The notes under the pieces are model-generated. The model did not search any database and was not told where the DNA came from. It was given only the letters and a program-made list of their open reading frames with translations. From Aldehydirespirator sp965221215 (GTDB lineage Bacteria; Actinomycetota; Acidimicrobiia; Acidimicrobiales; Aldehydirespiratoraceae), in the NCBI GenBank assembly GCA_965221215.1, contig OZ244872.1:1736001-1800000 (forward strand): DNA of 64,000 nt. The letters run 5' to 3'. The position numbers were made by a program, and so were the translations under genes. Positions 36,201 through 44,399 of this stretch are shown here, in pieces. Within the stretch, counting starts at the first letter, position 1. Every line of letters begins with the position of its first letter.

Positions 36201-39200
36201 CCACCTCTCTCCCGTGAGTCCGACTGACGAGCAATGGCACGACATGGGCTGTTCCTTCGCTGACCGAGTGGTCAGCGGCAAAGAGCAGCGTGGGTCCCGG
36301 CACTTCGTCGTCCTGCACCGTCACGCGCGCCGACCCGGCGCCGGCGATTCCGTATGCGCTGCTGGCGCTGATCTGCACCGTTACTACACTCGTGGCGGTA
36401 AACTCCGAATCGTCGGCAGTGGCGAGCGACATGCTGGATACCGCGCTATTGGCGGCGAAGGCTACCGTGGTGGGCAAGGGGCCAGTGAGCCGGTTCCCGC
36501 TTTCATTGACCGTAATGTCCACGGTAAGCTGCTGCTCCAATACGCTGCCCGATCGCTTGAAGGTGAAGTCTGCTGTCGATCCTTCGGTCACCGTTTGAGC
36601 ATCAGCGCGCACCGAGATCTGCGTCAGATCATCATCGTTGACAGTGGCGGTGGCCGAGCCGGGAGTCCCGATGACGTAGTCACTGTTGTCGGCAACGCTC
36701 ACGGTTACTGTGCTGTCATGCTCGTCTTCCTGGTCGTCGTCGATTGGCGCGTTTATGGTTGTGCTTGCCTGATTGACCGGGATTGTCACGGACCCCGGTC
36801 TGGCGCTGGTGAGCATCGCGCCGGTTTCGCTCCAGGTCAGGCCAATGGTTAGGGGCACCGACAACACACCGCCGCTGCGAGTTGCTGTTAGCTCCAGTCC
36901 GGCACCCTCGGTGGCCTGGGCCGAACTCAAGCCTATCGTCACCGTCGGGGTCAGTTCCAGCGGATCGGTGAAGATCCACGGCCGGGCCTGCTTGATGGCC
37001 AGCCGTTTGTCAGCAGTGATCTTGAACTCGATCTCAATGGCATAGTCATCACCATCCTGAACCCCGTAGAGGGTCTCGAAATGGTCATGGATGGTTTCAA
37101 GGTTGCTGCGCAGTTGACGCATCTGGGCGTCAGTCATCAGGAGATTGTTGGAAGTCGCCAGGTTGGAGCGCGACAGCACGGTGGCGGCACCGGTGGTTCC
37201 CAGCAGCAGTTGCTCAGGCTGGGAGTTCGCCTCGGGATTGGTTACCAAGTCCTCGCCCACTTGCGAGTTGACATAGTAGGCATTCTCCTGGAAGGTGACG
37301 GGGTCATAGCTAACCGCGACGCCGTTGACCAGCTCGTCGGAATAGTTCGGATGCACGAGGACGCCCATGTACACGGTAGTGTGATCGATCCGGTGGAAGT
37401 CGCGCTCCAGAAAGGCGCGGTAGTTCCACAGGCTGGCCCAGACACCCTTGATGGACTTGTCGATGCCGTCTTCTGCGGTCTCATCCGCGTCCTGGGTCTT
37501 GGAGCTGTACAGACCGGCCCCGTTGAACGATGGAAGGTCTTCATTGTTGGTGCTGGACCGGTATCGCAATGACTGGCCGTCGGGATACTTGGCGTGCATG
37601 GCGGTCAGAGCGTCAAGGATGAATTTGGGTGTGATCGCGTCCTTGATGGCATCGCGCAGATCGTCGAGCATCTCTTCCTGGATGTCATAGTCTGTCTGAA
37701 ACTTGGGGTGTGCCAGCATCTGCGTGACCGCGCTCGCCAGCGTCGTTCCAGCCGCCAGCTCAATCTTTTCGTCGTCGGGCCACTTCTTCTTGCCGAGAAG
37801 CGTCTTCTCGGAAACAGTCGCCTGCTTCATGAATTCGTCGTAGAAGTAGAACGGAACTGCGAAGCCCACCGGAGTGGTACCGTCGGGCAGAGAGAGTTTC
37901 GTGAGTTCGGCGACGTTGGCCGCCTTGACGCCGAAGGCGGTCCAGTCGTCGAAGCTGACATCCGCCAGCGCGGCGATTTCGGTGACCGTCAAGTCGCTTT
38001 GCAGGGTATGGGCGCTCTGGGGACGAAGACTCTCGTGGTAGTCGTCCACTTCCTTTTTTGTTGCGGCGCGAATGGTGTAGCCGTCTGCGGTGACCGCGTA
38101 ATAGACGTAGCTGTCCATCAGGGAGGCGATGGCGTCCTCTTCGAGCGCGTCGCGGATGAACGCATTGGGCAGGCCGTTCTGAATGGCGCGCAGGTTGACG
38201 TGGGACAGCGGCGTTTGCGGCACGGTGGTGATAGTGCCGGCCACGCGGGGCAGGTCGTTGGGCAAGCTCGTGTAGATGGCCACGTCGTAGGGGCTGGGAC
38301 GGTCATCATCCTCCATCAGCCGCAGCCGTCCGTACCCTTCAGCTTGGTTGAAGGGCATGAAGTCAACGTCCGCGAGTATGTCTTTCTCCAACAGCACGTT
38401 GACCCTGGAGTCGTCAAAGGATTTCTTATTCCGCCGATAGACACGGAGTTGATTGTCCGTAAGCGGATAGTAAAACAGGTTATTCTCAAGCAGGGGCATA
38501 GCTGATGCCAGAACCTCGTTATATTTCGCAATGTTCTTGAGATTTCCATCCTCAAGCGCATCGAAGCTAAAGCGATAGATCCCCATTGACCCGTCCAGAG
38601 CCCGTACGTTGGGGTGGTACACGATCTCGCCCTTTGTGAAGGTTGAGCCGGCAGAAATATGCATGCCTATGGAGTGCGCGAATGAGCCGTGGTTCTGCGT
38701 GGTATTCGTGTTGATGAAATAAGTGATTGGATTGTCGGCAGCAGTATTCAACATATAGAACTTGATGAACTCCAGGTTCTGGAGATAGGCCAAATCCATA
38801 TACTGTGAAGTTCCATTGAACGACAGTTCCTGGAACGTCTCCAAGGAATCAATGGCGACCGCGCCATTGACCATGTCTATGGCATTGGCCGGGTTGACCG
38901 GATTGTAGGTCCCCAAGTCTGCCAGTTCCGTCAGGTCATCCACGCAGTCGCCGTCGATGTCTCCGGGTTGCGCCACCGAATATTTTTCTACGCGATACCG
39001 GTCAGGGCTCAAGGGGGGCAGGCCGTCGACAAGGGGCGTAGTGCCATCCTCTCCCAGCGTGACTGATATGGGGAGGCGGTTAGTTGTCCCGTCGACTTTG
39101 GTGACACCGGCTACGTTGTCGATCTGAACATACAATACAAAATAGTCAGAGGTAGTCGAAGCTACCTCGATGGGAACATCGGTCACTGCCACCGCTACCG

Positions 39201-39327
39201 GGGTTGGGGCTACGTAGCCGTCTTCGCATGGTCCAGGCGGGTCGCTCGCCATTGCTGTCTGTGGAAACAGGACAATGGCGGCCAGTAACGCAATCACACC
39301 CCCCCCCCCAGCAGGGCAATTGGCCAA
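33205..39327 (-). CDS. giant secreted protein: His-swivel-like segment, PPDK-type ATP-grasp domain, Calx-beta repeats
   Basis: 2040 aa as the frame stands. Signal peptide ends TAMA-SD. After a Ca-binding-like DIDGDCVDDL comes a ~400-residue region. It ends with RLMEDDDRPSPYDVAIYTSL and the phosphohistidine-like TPLSHVNLRAIQNGLPNAFI. A PPDK N-terminal ATP-grasp domain follows, with FGVKAANVAELTKL, LRYRSSTNNEDLPSFNGAGL, GVWASLWNYRAFLERDFHR and RLAIKQARPWIF all conserved. No PEP-utilising TIM barrel. The rest has a cadherin-like segment, eight Calx-beta domains joined by poly-Pro, and two copies of a ~79-aa W-rich domain. The TTG start here is doubtful: a GTG at 39353 with AGAGGA gives a better signal peptide but is out of frame across an 11-G tract. 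Confidence 0.8.
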   Translation of the reverse strand: MANCPAGGGGVIALLAAIVLFPQTAMASDPPGPCEDGYVAPTPVAVAVTDVPIEVASTTSDYFVLYVQIDNVAGVTKVDGTTNRLPISVTLGEDGTTPLVDGLPPLSPDRYRVEKYSVAQPGDIDGDCVDDLTELADLGTYNPVNPANAIDMVNGAVAIDSLETFQELSFNGTSQYMDLAYLQNLEFIKFYMLNTAADNPITYFINTNTTQNHGSFAHSIGMHISAGSTFTKGEIVYHPNVRALDGSMGIYRFSFDALEDGNLKNIAKYNEVLASAMPLLENNLFYYPLTDNQLRVYRRNKKSFDDSRVNVLLEKDILADVDFMPFNQAEGYGRLRLMEDDDRPSPYDVAIYTSLPNDLPRVAGTITTVPQTPLSHVNLRAIQNGLPNAFIRDALEEDAIASLMDSYVYYAVTADGYTIRAATKKEVDDYHESLRPQSAHTLQSDLTVTEIAALADVSFDDWTAFGVKAANVAELTKLSLPDGTTPVGFAVPFYFYDEFMKQATVSEKTLLGKKKWPDDEKIELAAGTTLASAVTQMLAHPKFQTDYDIQEEMLDDLRDAIKDAITPKFILDALTAMHAKYPDGQSLRYRSSTNNEDLPSFNGAGLYSSKTQDADETAEDGIDKSIKGVWASLWNYRAFLERDFHRIDHTTVYMGVLVHPNYSDELVNGVAVSYDPVTFQENAYYVNSQVGEDLVTNPEANSQPEQLLLGTTGAATVLSRSNLATSNNLLMTDAQMRQLRSNLETIHDHFETLYGVQDGDDYAIEIEFKITADKRLAIKQARPWIFTDPLELTPTVTIGLSSAQATEGAGLELTATRSGGVLSVPLTIGLTWSETGAMLTSARPGSVTIPVNQASTTINAPIDDDQEDEHDSTVTVSVADNSDYVIGTPGSATATVNDDDLTQISVRADAQTVTEGSTADFTFKRSGSVLEQQLTVDITVNESGNRLTGPLPTTVAFAANSAVSSMSLATADDSEFTATSVVTVQISASSAYGIAGAGSARVTVQDDEVPGPTLLFAADHSVSEGTAHVVPLLVSRTHGREVEYSLTGPDRGEFILYQDSGLLVFNEHDFDPPGDANQDGVYEIGLAAENSGGGSTTVRLRFTVTNAELVALAEQQWDQTGQDQRAALLPEAPSSRLQPAFASLPVDVQAMALRLARQQLLPSPGPTVSIAADGDITEGGNATFTITADPAPAADLDVTVSVSQTGDFGIAPGLQTATIPTTGSAALTVATSDDQADEANGSVTATVNRGNGYLVSWTAGAATAAIADDDAPSSTTPEVSIAAGAGVTEGGDATFTVAASPAPSAALTVDVTVAQAGDYGVPVGSHQVTVPTSGSATLALSTSNDSTDEADGSVTVTVDDGSGYTVSSTAGSASVAVADDDDQPPQSPVCTVQLPSDAVTVSEVTGWRGGYSHSAHQRRWDRVLAALGVDTGEAVMTVADAQSIKSRIDNTRWDRTVRTLQAMARCNNPPPPPPPVIEPEVSVAAGGGVSEGGDATFTVAASPAPSSPLSVDVTVAQSGDFGAATGSRQVTVPTSGSATYTVATTNDSVDEADGSVTVTVDGGSGYTVSSTAGSATVAVADDDDPPPPPPVCTVQLPSDAVTVSEVQQWRGEYSHSAHQQRWDRVLAALGVDTGEAAMTVADAQAIKSRFDNTRWDRTVRTLQAMARCNNPPPPPPPPPVVEPEVSIAAGAGVTEGGDAGFTVTADPAPSAALTVDVTVTQSGDFGVSTGSRQVTVPTSGAVTVTVTTTNDSVDEVDGSVTVTVDDGSGYTVSATQGSAAVAVVDDDDPAPPPPPPPVVEPEVGISAGSGVTEGGDAVFTVTADPAPSAALTVDVTVTASGDFGAATGSRQVTIPASGSATLTVSTTNDDVDEADGSVTVTVDDGSGYTVSATQGSAAIAVADDDDPAPPPPPPPPPVVDPGFSIEDASGTEGERVSVTVTLSHASSQRLRVYWKTEFGGSSAWNPRNPIWAVTDVDFGRAGGWLTFEPGVVERQVRVSLLEDSLVEPAEEFQVNLLFVSPFGAVPIADRRAIITINDND
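34317..34560 (-). repeat. copy 1 of an unrecognised ~79-residue domain
   Basis: Encodes CTVQLPSDAVTVSEVQQWRG, then EYSHSAHQQRWDRVLAALGV, DTGEAAMTVADAQAIKSRFD and NTRWDRTVRTLQAMARCNN. It is flanked by poly-Pro linkers between Calx-beta domains. Three Trp and one Cys at each end are invariant among the three copies in the window. Two helices with the W-D-R-x-L/V pattern suggest a small repeat such as a helical hairpin pair. No family recognised. Confidence 0.75.
34926..35163 (-). repeat. copy 2 of the unrecognised ~79-residue domain
   Basis: Differs from copy 1 at only a few positions: TGWRGGYSHSAHQRRWDRVL, GEAVMTVADAQSIKSRIDNT. The DNA is also nearly identical, as in ttgttgcatcgtgccatggc at one edge. 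Same placement between Calx-beta domains. Confidence 0.75.
39299..39309 (-). repeat. 11-G homopolymer in the signal-peptide codons
   Basis: Eleven consecutive C on the plus strand (G on the coding strand) fall in the signal-peptide core. With eleven G, the frame from the GTG at 39353 (reading MNRPVGRRYWPIALLGG) meets a TGA within five codons of the tract. With nine or twelve G it would run straight into the 2-kb frame. Such tracts slip easily in replication and are also error-prone in sequencing. Confidence 0.9.
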
Positions 39328-39473
39328 TATCGCCGCCCGACCGGGCGGTTCACGTCCGTTCCTCTGGAGAGGAGGCGGCCAGGGAGATGGTTGGCAAGGT
39401 CGTCTCTGATGGACAAAATCCGGTCCTCAATTGCCACAGCTAGCGGAACATGCCTACGAGACGGTCGTCGCAT

Positions 39474-42400
39474 CTAGTCGTTGTCGGTGATGGTGACGAT
39501 GGCTCTGCCGTTGGCGATGGGGACGGCCCCGAAGGGCGACACGAACACCAAGTTCACCTGGAACTCCTCGACGGGCTCGACCCGAGAGTCCTCTAGGAGG
39601 CTCACCCGCACCTGACGCTCGACCACACCGGGCTCGAACGTCAACCAGCCGCCCGCTCTGCCGAAGTCGACGTCCGTCACCGCCCAGATCGGATTCCTGG
39701 GATTCCACGCGCTGGATCCACCGAACTCCGTCTTCCAGTACACCCGCAAACGCTGACTCGAAGCATGCGACAAAGTCACCCTGACACTCACCTGCTCACC
39801 CTCTGCGCCAGAAGCATCCTCAATAGAGAACCCGGGATCAACCACCGGCGGCGGAGGCGGAGGCGGGGGCGGGTCGTCGTCGTCTGACACCGCCACCGCC
39901 GCGGAGCCCTGTGTCGCCGACACCGTGTAGCCCGACCCGCCATCGACGGTCACCGTCACCGACCCATCCGGCTCATCAACATCGTCATTGGTCGTGGACA
40001 CCGTCAACGTCGCGCTCCCCGAAGTGGGGACCGTCACCTGCCGAGCGCCGGTGGCCGCACCGAAATCGCCTGATGCCGTCACCGTGACATCGACCGTCAG
40101 CGGGCTTGAGGGCGCGGGGTCAGCAGTGACGGTGAACACCGCGTCTGCGCCCTCGACGACCGAGCCGCTTGGGGTGATGGAGACCTCCGGCTCAACCACC
40201 GGAGGCGGCGGCGGGGGTGGCGGATCGTCGTCGTCGGCCACTGCCACGGCCGCGACACCCGCGGTGCTCGAAACGGTGTATCCCTGACCGCTGTTCACAG
40301 TGGCGGTGACCGACCCATCTGCTTCGTCGACGCTGTCGTTGACGGTGGCGACCGTCAACGACACGGTGCCGCTGGCGGGCACCGTCACCTGGCGCGATCC
40401 GGTGGACACACCGAAATCACCGGACTGCGCCACCGTCACATCCACCGTCAACGCAGCCGACGGCGCCGGATCCGCGGTCACGGTGAACACCGCGTCGCCG
40501 CCCTCGGTCACGCCCGCACCCGCAGCGATACTCACCTCGGGCTCGACCACCGGAGGCGGCGGCGGTGGGTTGTTGCATTGTGCCATGGCTTGCAGGGTGC
40601 GCACCGTGCGATCCCAGCGCGTGTTGTCGAACCGGCTCTTGATGGACTGGGCATCGGCCACGGTCATCGCCGCCTCGCCAGTATCCACCCCCAACGCGGC
40701 CAGCACCCGATCCCAACGCTGCTGATGCGCGCTATGGCTGTAATCGCCACGCCACTGCTGCACCTCGGCAATCGTGATCGCGTCGGACGGCAACTGCGAC
40801 ACACACGGCGGATCGTCGTCGTCGCTCACTGCGACAGTCGCCGTGTTGGCGGTGGCCGACACGCTGTAACCCGAGCCGTCGTCCACCGTCACCGTCACCG
40901 AACCATCAGCCTCATCGGTGCTGTCGTTGGCAGTCGAGACTGTCAGCGTCGCAGTGCCAGACGTCGAAACCGTCACCTGGCGCGAGCCGGTGGACACACC
41001 GAAATCACCGGACTGCGCCACCGTCACATCCACCGACAACGCCGCCGACGGCGCCGGATCCGCAGTCAACGTGAACACCGCGTCGCCGCCCTCGGTCACG
41101 CCACCGCCCGCCGCGATGCTGACCTCGGGCACATCATCATCGGCTACTGCGACTGTGGCCGTGTTGGCGGTCGCAGACACGGTGTAGCCCTGACCGGCGT
41201 TGAGAGTGACGGTGACCGACCCGTCGGATTCGTCGGCGCTGTCGTTCGTCGTGCCGACCGTCAACGCAACACTGCCAGAGGTCGGGATCGTGACCGTCTG
41301 CGAACCGGTCGCCGCGTAGTCGCCGGTTTGAGACACCGCAACGCTCACCGACAGCGCCGCTGACGGTGGTGGATCCGCGGTCACCGTGAACACCGCGTCG
41401 CCGCCCTCGGTGACACCTTGGCCGGCCGCAATACGGATTTCCGGGTCAACCGCGGATGGCTCTGGAAGGCCATCAACCGTCAACTTGAACGACCCTGTCC
41501 TCGATCTGGTGTAGGTGGTCGCCTCAATCGTGTAGTGCCCCGCCGACAACGACTCGACGATGCGCGAGTTGAGGCCGTTGCCGCCGTCATCGTTGGAGCG
41601 CACAGCATGTCCAGACTTCTGGTTCTCGCCAGACCGCAAGAACAGGTACGTGTCGACCCTCGACTCCAGATCGATCGTCACCGTGCTGCCGCTCTCCGAG
41701 TAGAACGTGTAGAAGTGCGCGTTGCGGCCATTTCGAGCCTCCGACCGGCACGCACCCGTCCAATTGCCGGAGACGCTCCCGTCGCCGGCAAGCGCGGTCA
41801 CGCACGGGTCTGGGGGCGGCGCGTCATCGTCGGCCACAGCTACGCTCGCCGAACCGGCTGCAGGCGAGACGGTGTATTCCAGACCCGCCGTCAGCGTCGC
41901 GGTGATTCGGCCGTCAGCCTCGGCGCGACTGTCATCGCTCGTAGAAACGGTCAACGAGCCGGTGCCGCCCGTCGAGATCGTCACCTGACGCGAACCCGTC
42001 GCCGCACCGTAGTCACCGCTCTGGGCAACGTTGACGGTCACCGTCAAGGGACTCGACGGCACCGGGTCCGCCGACACCGTGAACACCGCGTCGCCGCCCT
42101 CGGTTACTCCTGGTCCAGGCGTGATGCTCACCTCCGGGCCCACTACTGTGACCACAACGGCCGAGTGGACTGGATCGTCGCCGTCATCGGCCTTGACCAT
42201 CACGTAGTAGACATTGTCGGCGTCGGCGTCACCCGGCGCGGCTGTCTGGGGAGTTGCTCGGAAGCTCAACACTCCAGCGGCTGAGATGTCGAAGGCTGAC
42301 GCATCCTCGCCTTCAAGCGTCCAACTCACGGAGCCACCGAGATTGTGGGCCACGAGGGTTGTCACCGCCTGGGTGTCCCCTTCGGGGTACGCGACGGCCT

Positions 42401-44252
42401 TCTCGCCGCCCAGTCGCGGCGTCGAGGGACCGTGAACCTGAAGGACTTGGTCATTCCCAGGGCCGTTGGAAGTCGTGACGTACAGGGCTCCGTCGGGCCC
42501 GAGCACCGGTGAGCGCAAGCGACCGTATGCCTGGTCGAGCTCAGACACGAGAACTTCGCTTATCAGGGTGCCGTCTTCGCTGAACTCGAAGAGCTTGAGC
42601 TGCCGCTGCTTCAGCAATGCCACCGCCAGCCGTCCGTCCCAGACTCCCCAGCCCTCTCCGTCCAGGAAGGCTGCGCCGCTGGTCGCGATCGCCGGAAACC
42701 CTGAATGCCACTTGGCCTCAAGCGCCTCAGGGAACGCCTCCAAGTCGGTCATCGGCACGTTCTCGTCGTATGAGCCGTTGCGCCAATCCGGATCCCAGCC
42801 ATAGTTGCCACCGCTGACCAGGAGGTTGATTTCGTCGTCGTATGACGGACCGTGCTCCACCGACCACGCCTGATTGGTGCCCGGTCGGAAGGCGAGGCCC
42901 TGCGGGTTGCGGTGTCCGTAGGTGTAGATGCGACTGCTGACTGGGTTGTTGTCAGCCGTGAAGGGGTTGTCGGGTGCCCCAAGGCCCGTTTGCGCATCGA
43001 CGCGCAGCACCTTGCCGCTTAGGGAGTTGAGGTCTTGAGGGGCCGGGGGGTTGTCTCCGTCACCAGTGGTGATCCACAGGTAGCCGTCGGGGCCGAAACG
43101 TATGCGACAACCGCCGTGGCGGGCAGGCTGGTTGAGACGAATGCCGTCCACCAGCGGATCAGCGACGCGAGTGGCCGCGCTGTAATCCGCGTTCATGGTC
43201 CAGGCAATCACCTGCACGCCCGCACCGCCGGAGTGGGCCTGGCAAGTGTAGAAGCGCCGGTTCGTGGCGAAGTCGGGGTCGACCTCGAGGCTCGTGAGTC
43301 CCACATAGATGTTGCTGAAGACGTCGCTGAAGTCTGCACTGACCTGCTGCACCCGCCCATCGGGGCGACGGCTCAGCAAGCGACCGCCCCGCTCGGTGAC
43401 CAGCATGGTGCCGTCCGGCGTGAAGGCGACATCCCACGGAATGGCGAGTCCCGACATTACCGGGCTCACGGCCAGCGCCGGCGGCGATTCGCCGGCCGCT
43501 ATCGGGGCGGGAGAGACCCACTCGGCCACCTTGTCCCAGACCACGTCATTGGGGCTGCGTCGGTCGGTGTACCTGGCCCGCACCTTGAGATACTTGCCGG
43601 CGTGCTCAAGGGCCGACTCGAAGGCTGCTGCCTCAGAGTTCTTGCCGGGCTGCTCGCCGGAGATTCCAGAAGTCACCCTGGTGAAGGCCGTACCGTCATC
43701 GGACACGCTCCAGTCCCATATGACTGATGCGGGATCGACTCCGCCGTCTGGTTCGGTCAGGCGGGCCCGGACGATGGTGCCGGCGCGGACAGTCTCGGGA
43801 GCCACCGACAGCGTGCCCGGCTCTTCGACGTCCGTGACGGAAATCGACACCTCGAACTCGGTGTCGCCATTGTCGTCGGTGGCCGTGACCGTCACCGTGT
43901 GGCGGTTCTGCTCCTCATAGTCGAGCCGATCGCCGGTGCGAAGCTGTCCGCTGGCAGAGTCGATGGCGAAGCTCGCGGCGTCGGCGCCCCCAAGCCGGTG
44001 GGTCACGGTGCCGACGGGATTGTTCGGGGTTACCGGGGCACCGACGTGAGTGCCGGCCGGTTGGTTCTCGGCCACCTCTCGCCCTGCGGCCGCACTTGAG
44101 CTAGAGCTGCTGGCCTCAGCGGTTCGAGCCCGGGATTGCGCGGCTGCCAACCCGAAGCCGAGCACCGCCATGACTGCCACGATCAGCAGAGCACTGCGGA
44201 AGGGTGCAGCCACCGAAGGGGGGGATGAGCCGCGGCGCGTGACATCAGGCAC
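39474..44252 (-). CDS. secreted PQQ-type sugar dehydrogenase with cadherin, PPC and Calx-beta modules
   Basis: 1592 aa. N-terminal TM/signal anchor ALLIVAVMAVLGFGLAAAQS, cadherin-like domain (VAENQPAGTHVGAPV to VTVTATDDNGD), an Ig-like domain, then the glucose/sorbosone dehydrogenase propeller (about 255-640). Propeller marks: GLAIPWDVAFTPDGTMLVTE, TSLEVDPDFATNRRFYT, HGGCRIRFGPDGYLWITTGD, GHRNPQGLAFRPGT and EHGPSYDDEINLLVSGGNYG. It should oxidise soluble aldoses using PQQ. A second cadherin-like segment, Calx-beta, a PPC domain (NGRNAHFYTFYSESGSTVTI), two Calx-beta, one ~79-aa W-rich domain and three more Calx-beta follow. GTG start. The last ~125 residues nearly match those of the downstream giant protein. 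Confidence 0.88.
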   Translation of the reverse strand: MPDVTRRGSSPPSVAAPFRSALLIVAVMAVLGFGLAAAQSRARTAEASSSSSSAAAGREVAENQPAGTHVGAPVTPNNPVGTVTHRLGGADAASFAIDSASGQLRTGDRLDYEEQNRHTVTVTATDDNGDTEFEVSISVTDVEEPGTLSVAPETVRAGTIVRARLTEPDGGVDPASVIWDWSVSDDGTAFTRVTSGISGEQPGKNSEAAAFESALEHAGKYLKVRARYTDRRSPNDVVWDKVAEWVSPAPIAAGESPPALAVSPVMSGLAIPWDVAFTPDGTMLVTERGGRLLSRRPDGRVQQVSADFSDVFSNIYVGLTSLEVDPDFATNRRFYTCQAHSGGAGVQVIAWTMNADYSAATRVADPLVDGIRLNQPARHGGCRIRFGPDGYLWITTGDGDNPPAPQDLNSLSGKVLRVDAQTGLGAPDNPFTADNNPVSSRIYTYGHRNPQGLAFRPGTNQAWSVEHGPSYDDEINLLVSGGNYGWDPDWRNGSYDENVPMTDLEAFPEALEAKWHSGFPAIATSGAAFLDGEGWGVWDGRLAVALLKQRQLKLFEFSEDGTLISEVLVSELDQAYGRLRSPVLGPDGALYVTTSNGPGNDQVLQVHGPSTPRLGGEKAVAYPEGDTQAVTTLVAHNLGGSVSWTLEGEDASAFDISAAGVLSFRATPQTAAPGDADADNVYYVMVKADDGDDPVHSAVVVTVVGPEVSITPGPGVTEGGDAVFTVSADPVPSSPLTVTVNVAQSGDYGAATGSRQVTISTGGTGSLTVSTSDDSRAEADGRITATLTAGLEYTVSPAAGSASVAVADDDAPPPDPCVTALAGDGSVSGNWTGACRSEARNGRNAHFYTFYSESGSTVTIDLESRVDTYLFLRSGENQKSGHAVRSNDDGGNGLNSRIVESLSAGHYTIEATTYTRSRTGSFKLTVDGLPEPSAVDPEIRIAAGQGVTEGGDAVFTVTADPPPSAALSVSVAVSQTGDYAATGSQTVTIPTSGSVALTVGTTNDSADESDGSVTVTLNAGQGYTVSATANTATVAVADDDVPEVSIAAGGGVTEGGDAVFTLTADPAPSAALSVDVTVAQSGDFGVSTGSRQVTVSTSGTATLTVSTANDSTDEADGSVTVTVDDGSGYSVSATANTATVAVSDDDDPPCVSQLPSDAITIAEVQQWRGDYSHSAHQQRWDRVLAALGVDTGEAAMTVADAQSIKSRFDNTRWDRTVRTLQAMAQCNNPPPPPPVVEPEVSIAAGAGVTEGGDAVFTVTADPAPSAALTVDVTVAQSGDFGVSTGSRQVTVPASGTVSLTVATVNDSVDEADGSVTATVNSGQGYTVSSTAGVAAVAVADDDDPPPPPPPPVVEPEVSITPSGSVVEGADAVFTVTADPAPSSPLTVDVTVTASGDFGAATGARQVTVPTSGSATLTVSTTNDDVDEPDGSVTVTVDGGSGYTVSATQGSAAVAVSDDDDPPPPPPPPPVVDPGFSIEDASGAEGEQVSVRVTLSHASSQRLRVYWKTEFGGSSAWNPRNPIWAVTDVDFGRAGGWLTFEPGVVERQVRVSLLEDSRVEPVEEFQVNLVFVSPFGAVPIANGRAIVTITDND
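40569..40806 (-). repeat. copy 3 of the unrecognised ~79-residue domain
   Basis: Reads CVSQLPSDAITIAEVQQWRG, DYSHSAHQQRWDRVLAALGV, DTGEAAMTVADAQSIKSRFD and NTRWDRTVRTLQAMAQCNN, in the PQQ-dehydrogenase gene. Same Cys and Trp spacing as copies 1 and 2 and the same Calx-beta context. Confidence 0.75.
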
Positions 44253-44399
44253 AGGGGCACACCGCGAGCCGGTCGATTCAGTCAGAATGGTTCTCCAGTG
44301 CGCGGCGCTGGCGGCTAGAGGTACCCGCCCACATGCCGCGCCGGTCAGGCTAGCGCGCCGCGGCCAAGCGCCAACCAGGCCCGAAAAACCCGCTTGCTC

